Below are positions 18,526 to 27,309 of a stretch of DNA of 64,000 nt, piece by piece. Every line of letters starts with the position of its first letter. The first letter of the stretch is position 1. The DNA is from an uncultured Roseibium sp. GTDB taxonomy: Bacteria; Pseudomonadota; Alphaproteobacteria; Rhizobiales; Stappiaceae. The notes under the pieces were generated by a model, which was not told the origin of the DNA, ran no database searches, and saw nothing but the letters and a program-made list of their open reading frames with translations. The translations under genes and the position numbers were made by a program. The stretch is taken from contig NZ_CANMNP010000018.1 of the NCBI RefSeq assembly GCF_947499295.1, positions 62,001-126,000 on the forward strand, written 5' to 3'.

Positions 18526-18617
18526 CGCAATCTGTCCTGAAGTCTCAAAGGAACTCAGGAGAGCACGTGTCCTTGAGTGGAAACAGCTATGGATTTTGAT
18601 AGGGTGGGATGCTCATT

Positions 18618-20231
18618 TCAGTCGAGAAATCGTGTCCAGCCGCGCCAATGGCTGAACGGTAGACTATGGCCGGCATTTTCAACGAGCGAGACTTGCGCCT
18701 CGATACGTTCGGCGAAGGCCAATATACGTTCCGGCCGGATCGACCTATTTTGCGTTCCATGAACAAAATGAACAGGGACATCCGTTGGTTTGATCAGTTT
18801 CTCCCAATCAGAGGCAACAAACCGGCAATCATTTATGAAGCTGTCCGAGCCGCGTTCGACGTGAAACAGGTGCCCTTGCCAAAACAGGTCCAGCAAATGC
18901 GGATCATTGCAGGCTTCCAGATCCGCCTGCGCACCGCCAAAAACGGTTTGTGCAAAGCCGTCCGGTCCATCGCGCTTCAGCCGTTTGTCACCCAGTTTTG
19001 CCATGTAGCTCAGTAGCGGCACTGAGACACGCGGCAACAAGGCGAACAGTTTTTGCTGCGGTGGGGCTCCGGAAAAATCCTGAAAGCTGCGCATGGGAGG
19101 TTGAGCGGACACGCAAAGCAGTCGCGTCACACGGTCTTGGAGATGTGGAAGACAGATCAGTGCGAAGATGGCACCAACGTCAAATGCAACAAGTTGGACC
19201 TGTTCCAGATCCAGCTGATCGAGCCAGTCGGCAACGTCATGCGCGTAACGAGCCGGATCATGAAGCAGTATCCCATGACCGTCGCTCTGACCATGCCAGG
19301 GGCGGGCGGGAGAAAGCAGGCGGATACCGTTTTCGGAAAAAAATCGGCTCGCGGTGTTCGGCAGCCTGTTGCCGCAAAGACAGCCGTGAAGGAACACAAC
19401 AGGTCTGCCGTTTGGATCTCCCTGCTCCAGATAGTCAATTTTGCGCCCGTCCCGGAGTTTCAGCTGTGTTCGTATGTGATCTGCCGGTGTGGTTAGAAGC
19501 TTGCGCCGCTGTGCAGAGTTTGCGATGGCCCGGGCAACGGCGACAAGCTCACCGCTGCCCCGCGAGCGGGTTTTTGTGATCATCGACTTGATCTGCTGGC
19601 GAACCGTTTCGACTGATCGATCACGTGCCTCTGCGATCTCTGTCGGTGTATGTCCGCTGACCAGCATGGACAGGACATCGGTTTCTGACTGCGTGAGACC
19701 GTAAAGGCTCTGCATGGCCAGGCTCGCGCCTTGTTGCCAGACACGCTCAACACCTGTCAGCAGCCAGATTTTTCCAATGCGCTGTTCTTCTTCGGCTGAC
19801 AGGATCAACAGAACTTGTTTGCCCGTCACCGCATGAGGGACACGAATGATCGGCCAGTCTTCGGCTCGGCCTGAAACGGCCTCTTTGAGATGACCCAAAG
19901 CGTCGCCATCGATATCCAAGTCGTCAAGTGATTGGCCGGCGGTAATTTGCAGAATTCGCTCGGCGGTTTCATTGGCCTGCAGGATTGTAAGGTCCCGTCC
20001 CAACCGGATTACGGGCCGGTCCTTGTCTTCTTCAGGTTTCTGTAGGCTCGACAGCAGCTTCTCCGCGGTTTCGAAATGCGCTTCGATATCGCGCTTTCTA
20101 CGCAAAAGTTCCCGGTGCGCGGTCCTGTTCGTGATGCTGCTTTCCGCGAGCGTGATCAGTTCATCAAAGCGGTCTTGGTCAAGTACGGCTTCATAGACAT
20201 TGGCAATCATGTCATCCAATTGGGAAGGCAT
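18618..20231 (-). CDS. LuxR-type HTH / alpha/beta-hydrolase fusion regulator
   Basis: About 537 residues. An N-terminal sensor-like region contains an apparent PAS-like stretch (residues 70-165). A LuxR/GerE HTH spans about 176-240 (LTQSETDVLSMLVSGHTPTE). An alpha/beta-hydrolase domain follows (about 255-537) with HG at 282-283 and a nucleophile elbow AFDVGA, placing Asp351 where serine hydrolases have Ser, as in epoxide hydrolases and dehalogenases. A terminal NAGHSLPF supplies the His; the usual HGxxD acid is replaced (HGTQNRS). ATG 20231 is chosen; an upstream ATG at 20366 would add 45 unlike residues. It probably senses a small molecule and controls transcription; enzymatic activity is uncertain. 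Confidence 0.85.
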   Translation of the reverse strand: MPSQLDDMIANVYEAVLDQDRFDELITLAESSITNRTAHRELLRRKRDIEAHFETAEKLLSSLQKPEEDKDRPVIRLGRDLTILQANETAERILQITAGQSLDDLDIDGDALGHLKEAVSGRAEDWPIIRVPHAVTGKQVLLILSAEEEQRIGKIWLLTGVERVWQQGASLAMQSLYGLTQSETDVLSMLVSGHTPTEIAEARDRSVETVRQQIKSMITKTRSRGSGELVAVARAIANSAQRRKLLTTPADHIRTQLKLRDGRKIDYLEQGDPNGRPVVFLHGCLCGNRLPNTASRFFSENGIRLLSPARPWHGQSDGHGILLHDPARYAHDVADWLDQLDLEQVQLVAFDVGAIFALICLPHLQDRVTRLLCVSAQPPMRSFQDFSGAPPQQKLFALLPRVSVPLLSYMAKLGDKRLKRDGPDGFAQTVFGGAQADLEACNDPHLLDLFWQGHLFHVERGSDSFINDCRFVASDWEKLIKPTDVPVHFVHGTQNRSIRPERILAFAERIEAQVSLVENAGHSLPFSHWRGWTRFLD

Positions 20232-20432
20232 CTCGCCATTCTTTTTATCTTTCAAGGCTTTGCAATGCTCCGAACTGGACAAACGCTTGTTGAAACCCGT
20301 GAGCGAAACGAAAACGGTGCGGTTGCCCGTTCCATGTTTCGGCCGTGCATACCCAATATTGGTCATGCCGCAGGGGAAGCAAGTTGTTACGTAGATTCGA
20401 CAAGGTCAATGTCAGGAGGGTCGAGCAAGACC

Positions 20433-20663
20433 ATGGGAGCATTTGCAAGGATCGAAAGCGCCTTTGAGCCTCTCACGCAGCGGGAATGCGAGTGTCTGAT
20501 TGAATTGGCCTCTGGTGAACGTCCGCAACGCATCGCATCCACTCTTGGAATCGCACCAATTACTGTGGAATTTCATATCCGAAACGCACGGCGCAAGCTC
20601 GGTGCGAAAACCCGCGAACACGCCATCGCGATTGCGTTGACAAACAATCTTCTAGCGCCCTAG
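20433..20663 (+). CDS. Stand-alone LuxR/GerE HTH protein
   Basis: About 76 residues, nearly all a GerE-type HTH: LTQRECECLIELASGERPQR followed by the recognition-helix segment TVEFHIRNARRKLGAKTREH. It lacks any sensor domain. ATG 20433 is preceded by AGGAGG at 20414-20419 (13-bp spacing); ATG 20409 is an alternative. It is divergent from the LuxR-hydrolase fusion gene over about 200 bp. Such orphan HTH proteins can act as DNA-binding partners or competitors of longer LuxR proteins; that link is inference. Confidence 0.72.
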   Translation: MGAFARIESAFEPLTQRECECLIELASGERPQRIASTLGIAPITVEFHIRNARRKLGAKTREHAIAIALTNNLLAP

Positions 20664-20689
20664 CCGTGTGATTTCCTGCGAACGGGTCC

Positions 20690-21334
20690 TCACTTGTTCC
20701 AGTAAGAGCCTTCCTTGCGGCCAATATGTCTGATCATCACATCAATGGCTTCATTTGTTTTTTCATTTTCTAGAAGCGATGCGATTTCAATGTGTTCCGC
20801 GAAAGACTTTTCCATGTGTTCAGGATGATTGCCCAGCATGTTCCTTAGGCAAGCCATCTTCGCTGCGATTGTCTGATAGGCGTCGTTCAGGAATTGGTTT
20901 TTTGCGTGATCGAACAGTTTTTGATGGAACTCCGTATCCAAGCCTAGATAGTCGCGCTCGTCGCCTTTCTTTCGGGCCTTGGTCATCTTCTTGGTGAGGT
21001 CCTTTAGACTTCTTGCAAGCCCTTTCGGATCCCGTTCCATTGCCTTTTTCAAGGCTGCTGTTTCCAGGCTGACACGCACGTCGCAAATATCAAGCAGTGA
21101 ACACCGGTCAAGCGTGAAAACGAATGTTCCCCGTTGCGGTTCCGTATGGACAAGTCCTTCCAGTTCCAGTCTGGCAAAGGCTTCTCTGACCGGTGTTCTG
21201 CTTACTCCGAGTTCCTTTGCAATCTTCGTTTCCGACAGGGCTTCGCCCATCTCCCGCTCGCCGCTGATGATTTGAGCACGCAGCACGTCAGAGACCTGTT
21301 CGGCAAACGATTTAGGGCGCTCGATTTTCAACAT
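20690..21334 (-). CDS. GntR-family regulator, FadR/FCD type
   Basis: A 214-residue regulator with a GntR winged HTH (about residues 10-70, ETKIAKELGVSRTPVREAFA) and an FCD ligand-binding domain (DVRVSLETAALKKAMERDPK ... EFHQKLFDHAKNQFLNDAYQ, with metal-site His residues near HIEIASLL). It is divergent from the TRAP/catabolic operon beginning at 21489, with dyad sites in between. The usual role is a repressor relieved by a sugar acid or dicarboxylate intermediate of the operon. Confidence 0.93.
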   Translation of the reverse strand: MLKIERPKSFAEQVSDVLRAQIISGEREMGEALSETKIAKELGVSRTPVREAFARLELEGLVHTEPQRGTFVFTLDRCSLLDICDVRVSLETAALKKAMERDPKGLARSLKDLTKKMTKARKKGDERDYLGLDTEFHQKLFDHAKNQFLNDAYQTIAAKMACLRNMLGNHPEHMEKSFAEHIEIASLLENEKTNEAIDVMIRHIGRKEGSYWNK

Positions 21335-21390
21335 GACACCATGAAACCTCCGGTTGGAAACGGCTTATAGACCGGTTTCGCAACCGGTGC

Positions 21391-21427
21391 ACAGTATTTT
21401 TGTCATTGACATACTGTATGCCAGTAT
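21391..21427. promoter_or_regulatory. Candidate GntR operators and -35 box of the TRAP operon
   Basis: ACAGTAT (21391-21397) and ATACTGT (21411-21417) form one inverted repeat; ATACTG (21411-21416) and CAGTAT (21422-21427) form a second that shares an arm. GTATGCCA is directly repeated at 21416 and 21424. A TTGACA (21406-21411) -35 candidate lies within the cluster. Position between gntR and dctQ fits a repressor site; the -10 is unclear. Confidence 0.5.
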
Positions 21428-21488
21428 GCCAGTTCTCGGAAACTTGGAGACCGCCTCAGATTGGCACTCCACACTCGGGAGGAACCTG

Positions 21489-21995
21489 ATGGCGCAATTC
21501 GAACGCGTCCTGATAGCCGTGAACCGTTTCCTGGTCGCAAGCTCGTTGGCGATCGTATTCTTGATCGTGATCGCCAATGTCATCGGACGCTATGTGTTCG
21601 GGTCTTCACTCGCGTGGGGTGAGGAAGTTGCGCGCTTCCTGATGATTTTCGGTGTGTTTGCCGGTGCCGGACTGGCTCTGAGAAGCGGCCGGCTTGTCGA
21701 GATCGATCTTTTTGTGGCGCTGCTGCCAAAAGCGGCGCGGTTGATGGTCCGCTGGTGTGCCGTCGCTGTGATGGCAGCCTTTATGGGGCTCGTCCTTTGG
21801 TTTGGAATTCTGTTTGTCGAGTTCGGCTGGAACAAGGAAACCATGGCGACCGGTATCTCGCGCGGTATTCCCTATCTTGCCATTCCGTTCGGATCATTTC
21901 TGTTCCTCTGCCACCTGCTGCTGACATGCCGAAAATTCGTCGCCGGTGAGTTCGAGACCGACACCCATCTGAATGAGGTCGACGTTCAATCATGA
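21489..21995 (+). CDS. TRAP transporter small permease (DctQ)
   Basis: A 168-residue integral membrane protein with four helices; the segment ANVIGRYVFGSSLAWGEEVA is the DctQ family signature. With DctM and DctP it forms an Na+- or H+-coupled, binding-protein-dependent uptake system for organic acids. The ATG at 21489 has GGGAGGAA just upstream, unlike earlier in-frame ATGs. First gene of the catabolic operon; its stop overlaps the dctM start (ATGA). Confidence 0.93.
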   Translation: MAQFERVLIAVNRFLVASSLAIVFLIVIANVIGRYVFGSSLAWGEEVARFLMIFGVFAGAGLALRSGRLVEIDLFVALLPKAARLMVRWCAVAVMAAFMGLVLWFGILFVEFGWNKETMATGISRGIPYLAIPFGSFLFLCHLLLTCRKFVAGEFETDTHLNEVDVQS

Positions 21996-23281
21996 TGGCA
22001 AAAACCCTCATCATATTGTTCTTTGCCACTCTAGCGCTCGGGATGCCGGTCGTTTTCACCATGGGTGTCGCCTCAACCGTTGCGATCCTGGTCGACGGAG
22101 CGCTGAATCCGCTGCTCATTCCGCAGCGATTGTTTGGTGGGATCAATTCCTTTCCCTTGATGGCCGTGCCCTTTTTCATTCTCGCGTCGGAACTCATGAC
22201 GGCCTGCGGACTGACGGCGGCCTTGCTCCGGTTCGCCAACGATCTCGTCGGCCACATTCGAGGCGGACTGGGCCACGTGAACGTGTTGGTCTCCATGCTT
22301 TTCGCGGGGATCTCCGGTTCTGCATTGGCCGATGCTGCCGGTCCATCGGCAATTGTCATGCGCATGATGCGCAATGCAGGCTACGAGCCCAACTATTCCG
22401 GTGCTCTGTCTGCGGCCACAGCAACCATCGGGCCGATCATTCCACCTTCGATCCTGATGGTCATTTACGCGATCTCAGACAATCGCGTCACGGTCGCTGG
22501 GCTGTTCATGGCAGGCATCGTTCCCGGTCTTCTCATGGGCTTGGCGCTGGCCGCCGCCAATCACTACGTGTCGGTGAAGAAAGGCTACCGCGGACGTGAG
22601 AAGAGAGCGTCCGGTTCCGAAATCACCAGAAGTGCCCTGTCTGCCGGTCCGGCAATGCTGATGCCGTTGATCATTCTCGGCGGCATTTTGGGCGGTGTCT
22701 TCACACCGACGGAAGCAGGAGCGGTCGCGACCGCCTATGCCTTGCTGCTTGGTCTGGCAATGCGCACTTTGAATGGGTCCAAACTCTACACCGTGCTTGT
22801 GAGGGCCAGTGTAACCACGTCGTCCGTGCTTTTGATCGTCGCCATGGCGTCCGTCTTTGGATGGCTGCTGACATATTTGCAGATCCCGCAAAGCCTGGCC
22901 GCCCTCATATCCGGAGCAACAACGGACCGTTTGACGGTTCTGTTCCTGCTCGCCGGTTTTGCCCTTGTCTGCGGCCTCTTTATCGACACTCTGCCTGCTC
23001 TCATCATTTTGACACCGGTCCTGGGGCCCATCGCCCTGCAGTTCGGCATCGATCCTTTGCAATTCGCGATGATGCTCGTGCTCAACCTGACCATAGGCAT
23101 GATCACGCCTCCGGTCGGGCCGGTTCTCTTCGTCATCGCGACTGTTGGCCAACTCAGAATTGAAGGCCTGTCGCGCGCTGTTCTGCCGCTCCTTGCTGCG
23201 GAAATCGCGGTTCTGTTGCTCGTCATTCTCGTGCCGGACATCAGCACCGCTTTACCTCGCTTTTTCGGATTTTCGAGTTAG
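21992..23281 (+). CDS. TRAP transporter large permease (DctM)
   Basis: A 429-residue membrane protein with about 12 helices. The DctM signatures FAGISGSALADAAGPSAIVM and ATIGPIIPPSILMVIYAISD are present, as is MITPPVGPVLFVIATVGQLR near the C-terminus. It forms the transport channel with DctQ. Translationally coupled to dctQ by a 4-bp overlap and followed by the binding-protein gene. Confidence 0.96.
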   Translation: MMAKTLIILFFATLALGMPVVFTMGVASTVAILVDGALNPLLIPQRLFGGINSFPLMAVPFFILASELMTACGLTAALLRFANDLVGHIRGGLGHVNVLVSMLFAGISGSALADAAGPSAIVMRMMRNAGYEPNYSGALSAATATIGPIIPPSILMVIYAISDNRVTVAGLFMAGIVPGLLMGLALAAANHYVSVKKGYRGREKRASGSEITRSALSAGPAMLMPLIILGGILGGVFTPTEAGAVATAYALLLGLAMRTLNGSKLYTVLVRASVTTSSVLLIVAMASVFGWLLTYLQIPQSLAALISGATTDRLTVLFLLAGFALVCGLFIDTLPALIILTPVLGPIALQFGIDPLQFAMMLVLNLTIGMITPPVGPVLFVIATVGQLRIEGLSRAVLPLLAAEIAVLLLVILVPDISTALPRFFGFSS

Positions 23282-23299
23282 CAACCTGGGAGGAAAACT

Positions 23300-24313
23300 A
23301 TGAAACAGACTTCAAGACTATTGGGTGCCACAGCGGCACTCGCCATTCTTGCCGCGGCAGGTGCTGCGCAGGCAAAAGAGCTGAAATACGCTCACTTTCA
23401 GGCGGCAGACATGTCGTCGCCCAAACATGCTGCTGCGCTCGCATTTGAAACTTGCGTTGAAGGCAAGACGTCCGGAGACATCGATGTTCAGGTGTTTCCA
23501 GCCTCGCAGCTCGGCGACGGGGGGCAGGTCATCGAGGGTCTTCAGCTCGGAGCAATCCAGATGGGCGTCGTCCACGATGGCCCGATTTCTGCGGTTTACA
23601 AACCTTTTGCCGTATTCGCAATGCCTTACCTCTTTGACGATCAGGCCATGGCCTGGTCGATCGTGGATGGGCCATTCGGCGAGGAGCTCTTCGATGACAT
23701 GCGCAGCCAGACCGGCATTCGCGTTCTTGGCCTTGCGGACAACGGCGTTCGCAATTTTACCAACTCAAAGGTCCCGGTAGCTGAGCCCGATGACATGAAA
23801 GGTTTGAAGATGCGTGTCATGACAGCGCCCGTCTGGACCAAGCTCGTGGAATCGCTCGGTGCATCAGCAACACCTGTTCCTTGGCCGGAGTTGCCCGGCG
23901 CCCTGCAGCAAGGGGTTGTTGATGGCCAAGAAAACGGCGTCACCAATATCGTCAATGCGTCGCTCTATCAGCACCAGAAGTATGTCTCCCTCGATGGTCA
24001 CGTCTTTTCCTGGCACGCTTACATGATCAACGATGCGTTCTATGAGGGGCTTACCGATGCCGAAAGGCAGGCCGTCAACGAATGCGTTGAAATCTCCAAA
24101 GTCATACATCGAGGCATGACGGCCGCACAGGATGCCAATGCGGCAACAATCCTGGGTGAGAAAGGCCTCGAGGTCGTGCCGGTCAGTCCGGACCAGAAGG
24201 CAAAGTTCCGTGCGCTCGCACAGCCCGCAGTACGCGAATACATCGTTGGCGAGATCGGCGAAGACTGGCCGAACAAGCTCGACGCTGCAGTAGCTGACTA
24301 CAGGGGTCAGTGA
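23300..24313 (+). CDS. TRAP transporter substrate-binding protein (DctP)
   Basis: A 337-residue periplasmic binding protein with a signal peptide (ATAALAILAAAGAAQAKELK). The DctP fold is visible: LGDGGQVIEGLQLGAIQMGV, then NFTNSKVPVAEPDDMKGLKM with RVMTAPVW carrying the conserved substrate carboxylate-binding Arg, and WPELPGALQQGVVDGQENGV. A strong GGGAGGAAAAC site precedes the ATG. A carboxylated sugar or hydroxyacid is the inferred substrate. Confidence 0.95.
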   Translation: MKQTSRLLGATAALAILAAAGAAQAKELKYAHFQAADMSSPKHAAALAFETCVEGKTSGDIDVQVFPASQLGDGGQVIEGLQLGAIQMGVVHDGPISAVYKPFAVFAMPYLFDDQAMAWSIVDGPFGEELFDDMRSQTGIRVLGLADNGVRNFTNSKVPVAEPDDMKGLKMRVMTAPVWTKLVESLGASATPVPWPELPGALQQGVVDGQENGVTNIVNASLYQHQKYVSLDGHVFSWHAYMINDAFYEGLTDAERQAVNECVEISKVIHRGMTAAQDANAATILGEKGLEVVPVSPDQKAKFRALAQPAVREYIVGEIGEDWPNKLDAAVADYRGQ

Positions 24314-24314
24314 T

Positions 24315-25307
24315 ATGCGGGCGGAGGCTGTTTCCCTAGAAGCGACACCCTTTGCGGCAGTGCTTGAGCCCGGGTATGCGGACTATGAGCTGGAACAAGA
24401 GGCCATCCAGCCATTCGGCGCAAAGGTACTTCCGGTTTCGCCCAGTCAGGACGCGGTCTCCGCCTTGTCCAACAAGAACGTCTTTGCGGTGCTCATAAGA
24501 GAGCGCCGCATTGACCCCGCGCTTTATGACGACTTTCCGAGCCTGAAGCTGATCCTGCGCTACGGTGTCGGGGTTGACAATGTGGACCTCAAGAAAGCCA
24601 CTGAACGTGGCATTTACATAGCCAACATACCCGATTACGGCGCTGAGAACGAAGTCAGCGACCACGCGCTCGCTCTTTATCTTGCCGTCGCAAGACGCAT
24701 CGTCTCGAGAGACGCTGAAGTCAGGAAAGGTCTCTGGGGCATTGGCCAACAACATCCTGTGCCGGGACATCGCGGTGCAACGCTGGGGCTGATCGGTTTC
24801 GGGCGCATCGCCCGCGCTGCATGCCAACGCTTCAGGGCACTCGGCTTTTCACGGGTCATCGTAAGTGACCCGAACCTCGATGAAGCAACGCGACAAGAGT
24901 GGAACGTCGAACGTCACGACCCTGACAGCCTCTGCCGTGAGGCCGATGTTGTCAGTCTCCACGCGCCTTTGACGCCTGACACGCGAAACATCATCGATGC
25001 GAGACGCATTGCCATGATGAAACCCCAGACAATCCTTCTGAATGTATCGCGTGGGGGCCTGATTGATGAAACCGCTCTCGCAGAAGCCTTGCATGCAGGA
25101 CGCATTTTCGGCGCCGGCATAGACGTTTTTCAGGTCGAACCGCCTTCTGCGGATAACCCGTTGCTTGGCGCACCGAACGCTGTGCTCAGCGATCATTGCG
25201 GCTGGTACTCAGAGGCGTCCGTCAGCGAGCTTCAAAGGCGTGCAGGTGCAGAGCTGGCACGTGTGCTGCAAGGACTTCCCCCCAACAACTGGGTCAACCC
25301 GTGGTGA
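24315..25307 (+). CDS. D-2-hydroxyacid dehydrogenase, CtBP-like
   Basis: A 330-residue NAD(P)-dependent D-2-hydroxyacid dehydrogenase. The Rossmann motif is GLIGFGRIARAACQRF; the catalytic Arg is in NVSRGGLIDETALAEAL, the Glu in GIDVFQVEPPS and the His in LSDHCGWYSE. Members of this branch oxidise or reduce hydroxyacids related to glycerate, gluconate or glyoxylate. The ATG at 24315 lies 1 bp after the DctP stop with AGGGG upstream. It probably performs an early oxidation or a reduction in the pathway. Confidence 0.92.
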   Translation: MRAEAVSLEATPFAAVLEPGYADYELEQEAIQPFGAKVLPVSPSQDAVSALSNKNVFAVLIRERRIDPALYDDFPSLKLILRYGVGVDNVDLKKATERGIYIANIPDYGAENEVSDHALALYLAVARRIVSRDAEVRKGLWGIGQQHPVPGHRGATLGLIGFGRIARAACQRFRALGFSRVIVSDPNLDEATRQEWNVERHDPDSLCREADVVSLHAPLTPDTRNIIDARRIAMMKPQTILLNVSRGGLIDETALAEALHAGRIFGAGIDVFQVEPPSADNPLLGAPNAVLSDHCGWYSEASVSELQRRAGAELARVLQGLPPNNWVNPW

Positions 25308-25367
25308 GCAAAAGGACTGCCATCCAGGAACTTACCGTTTCAGGACGGTTCAACAGGAGTGTCTGTA

Positions 25368-26018
25368 ATGGAACTAAAAGATTTGATTGAAGGTTTCCGC
25401 GAAACCGCGACCGCCTCGGTTGCCGATGCGGTGGACAAGGTGACCGGGCGCAAGGGATATCTGGACGAGACCATCAAGCCCCGCATCAATGACAAGAAGA
25501 TCGTTGGCCCGGCGGTCACTGTACTGGAAGGACCGACGGACGAATTTATCCCGCCTCAACACGCACTCGACGCAATTGATGAGTCTTCACCGGGGTCGGT
25601 CATTGTCATTTCGATTGCAGGCGATGCGAATGTCGCCGTTTGGGGCGGGTTGATGACCGCAGGCGCGGTGGCCAACAAGCACGAAGGCGCCGTGCTTGAT
25701 GGTGCCGTCCGGGACATCACGGAAATTCGCCGTGACTACGATTTTCCGGTCTATGCGCGCGCAACCTCACCAGGAACGACACTCGGACGCCACAAAACCC
25801 TGGCTGCCAATGAGCCGGTTCCAGTGGGTGATGTGATCGTCCATCCCGGAGACATCGTGGTCGGCGACATTGATGGTGTTGTTGTCGTTCCAATTGGGAA
25901 GGCTAAAGAAGTGCTTGAAATGGCGCGCGAAATCGACGTCCGCGAAGCCGAGCAGGCCAAATTGATCATGCAGGCGGGCTCCTTGCGCGAAGGCTTGGCG
26001 AAATACGGCCGGATTTGA
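25368..26018 (+). CDS. RraA-like / HMG-aldolase-fold protein
   Basis: A 216-residue protein of the RraA superfamily, which includes 4-hydroxy-4-methyl-2-oxoglutarate/oxaloacetate aldolases and the RNase E inhibitor RraA. The central motif GGLMTAGAVANKHEGAVLDG followed by AVRDITEIR contains the Arg and Asp used for substrate and metal binding in the aldolases, and GDIDGVVVVP follows. In a TRAP operon an aldolase or decarboxylase role is more likely than RNase E control. The ATG at 25368 has AGGAG 8 bp upstream. Confidence 0.88.
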   Translation: MELKDLIEGFRETATASVADAVDKVTGRKGYLDETIKPRINDKKIVGPAVTVLEGPTDEFIPPQHALDAIDESSPGSVIVISIAGDANVAVWGGLMTAGAVANKHEGAVLDGAVRDITEIRRDYDFPVYARATSPGTTLGRHKTLAANEPVPVGDVIVHPGDIVVGDIDGVVVVPIGKAKEVLEMAREIDVREAEQAKLIMQAGSLREGLAKYGRI

Positions 26019-26043
26019 CGCTCAATCGAAGAGGAGGATCGAA

Positions 26044-27246
26044 ATGAAACGGTTGAAATGGGCTGCCGTGGCCTTTACGGCGACTGTGCTGGGAGCAGGG
26101 GTAGCATTTGCTGATGCTGGCCCTGAAGCGGAAGTAATCGCAGAATGGAACAGCCTGCCATATAAGGTGCTGTCTGAGGACGTTCGGTCCACATGGGAAA
26201 AAAGCGGTGTTTTCGGCAAGGCTCTGATCCAGGGGGCCAAGCTCGACAGCGATGGCAACATCTATGTTTCGACCGCACGCTGGGGTGGTCCAGAAATCCC
26301 AGCGACTTTGTCCAAACTGGTCAAGGAAGGCGATCAATGGGTTCTGGAGCCCTATCCGTCGGAGGATATGAACGCCGCCGGCCACCCGACCGGGCTTAAA
26401 GCCGTACTTGGTTTTGAGATCGATCGAAACGATGTGATGTGGATCCTCGATCAGGGCCATGTGGCTGGCAAGATGGCCGAGGGTGACGCGAAGCTGGTTC
26501 TTTGGGACATCAAGGCTGGCAAGGAAATCGTCAGGTACGTCTTTTCTGCCGATGAAGCCGATCCAAAGTGCTCGTTTCTGAACGACATCGCGGTCGATAA
26601 CGACACCGGTTTTGCCTATATCACGGATAGTGGGATTTTCTGTAATCCCTTGCACGGCGGACTGATTGCCTACGATAGCAAATCAAATACCGCCAGGCGG
26701 CTGCTGGACCAGCACAGATTTACCAACGATGAGCCGCATTTCTTTTTCAACATCGACGACCGCCAGGTCTTGAAAAACGGCGGTATGAAAACCGGTGCCG
26801 ACGGTATTGCTTTGTCCGGGGACAAGGGAACGCTTTACTGGACCAATCTCACGGGCAACACTCTTTACAGCCTTGATACGGACCTCTTGCGTGACTTCAA
26901 CACCAGCGAGACGGTTCTTGAAAACGCGGTCCGCGTAGAGACCAGCTTGCCGTCGAACACGGACGGCATGACAGCGGATCGGGACGGAAACGTTTATATG
27001 ACGGCGCTCTCGCTCGATGGATTGATGAAACTCGATGGCAAGACCGGTCAATTATCCAGGTTTGCCCACCATCCCGAAATGAACTGGCCGGACACACTCG
27101 CTTGGGGCCCCGATGGCGCTCTTTACGTTGTTTCCAACCATCTTCACGTCTGGGTGGATGGCGACATGAATTTCGAGGACCCACAGATCCCGAACTTCAG
27201 GATCTGGCGTATTCCCGGCGTTGGCCAAAGCTACACGGCTGAATAA
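26044..27246 (+). CDS. Exported MRJP/yellow-like beta-propeller protein
   Basis: A 400-residue exported protein (signal FTATVLGAGVAFADA). The repeated strands DSDGNIYVSTARWGGPEIPA, DNDTGFAYITDSGI, LYWTNLTGNTLYSLDTDLL and SNTDGMTADRDGNVYMTAL match the major royal jelly protein/yellow family, six-bladed propellers related to SMP-30 lactonases. A role as periplasmic lactonase or sugar-binding protein for the substrate of this operon is inferred. Strong AGGAGG ribosome-binding site. Confidence 0.82.
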   Translation: MKRLKWAAVAFTATVLGAGVAFADAGPEAEVIAEWNSLPYKVLSEDVRSTWEKSGVFGKALIQGAKLDSDGNIYVSTARWGGPEIPATLSKLVKEGDQWVLEPYPSEDMNAAGHPTGLKAVLGFEIDRNDVMWILDQGHVAGKMAEGDAKLVLWDIKAGKEIVRYVFSADEADPKCSFLNDIAVDNDTGFAYITDSGIFCNPLHGGLIAYDSKSNTARRLLDQHRFTNDEPHFFFNIDDRQVLKNGGMKTGADGIALSGDKGTLYWTNLTGNTLYSLDTDLLRDFNTSETVLENAVRVETSLPSNTDGMTADRDGNVYMTALSLDGLMKLDGKTGQLSRFAHHPEMNWPDTLAWGPDGALYVVSNHLHVWVDGDMNFEDPQIPNFRIWRIPGVGQSYTAE

Positions 27247-27309
27247 TTGTTCTCAAACGGCCGCGAGTGTGTACTCGCGGTCGATATTTCCCGACAAAGA
27301 GTACCAATC

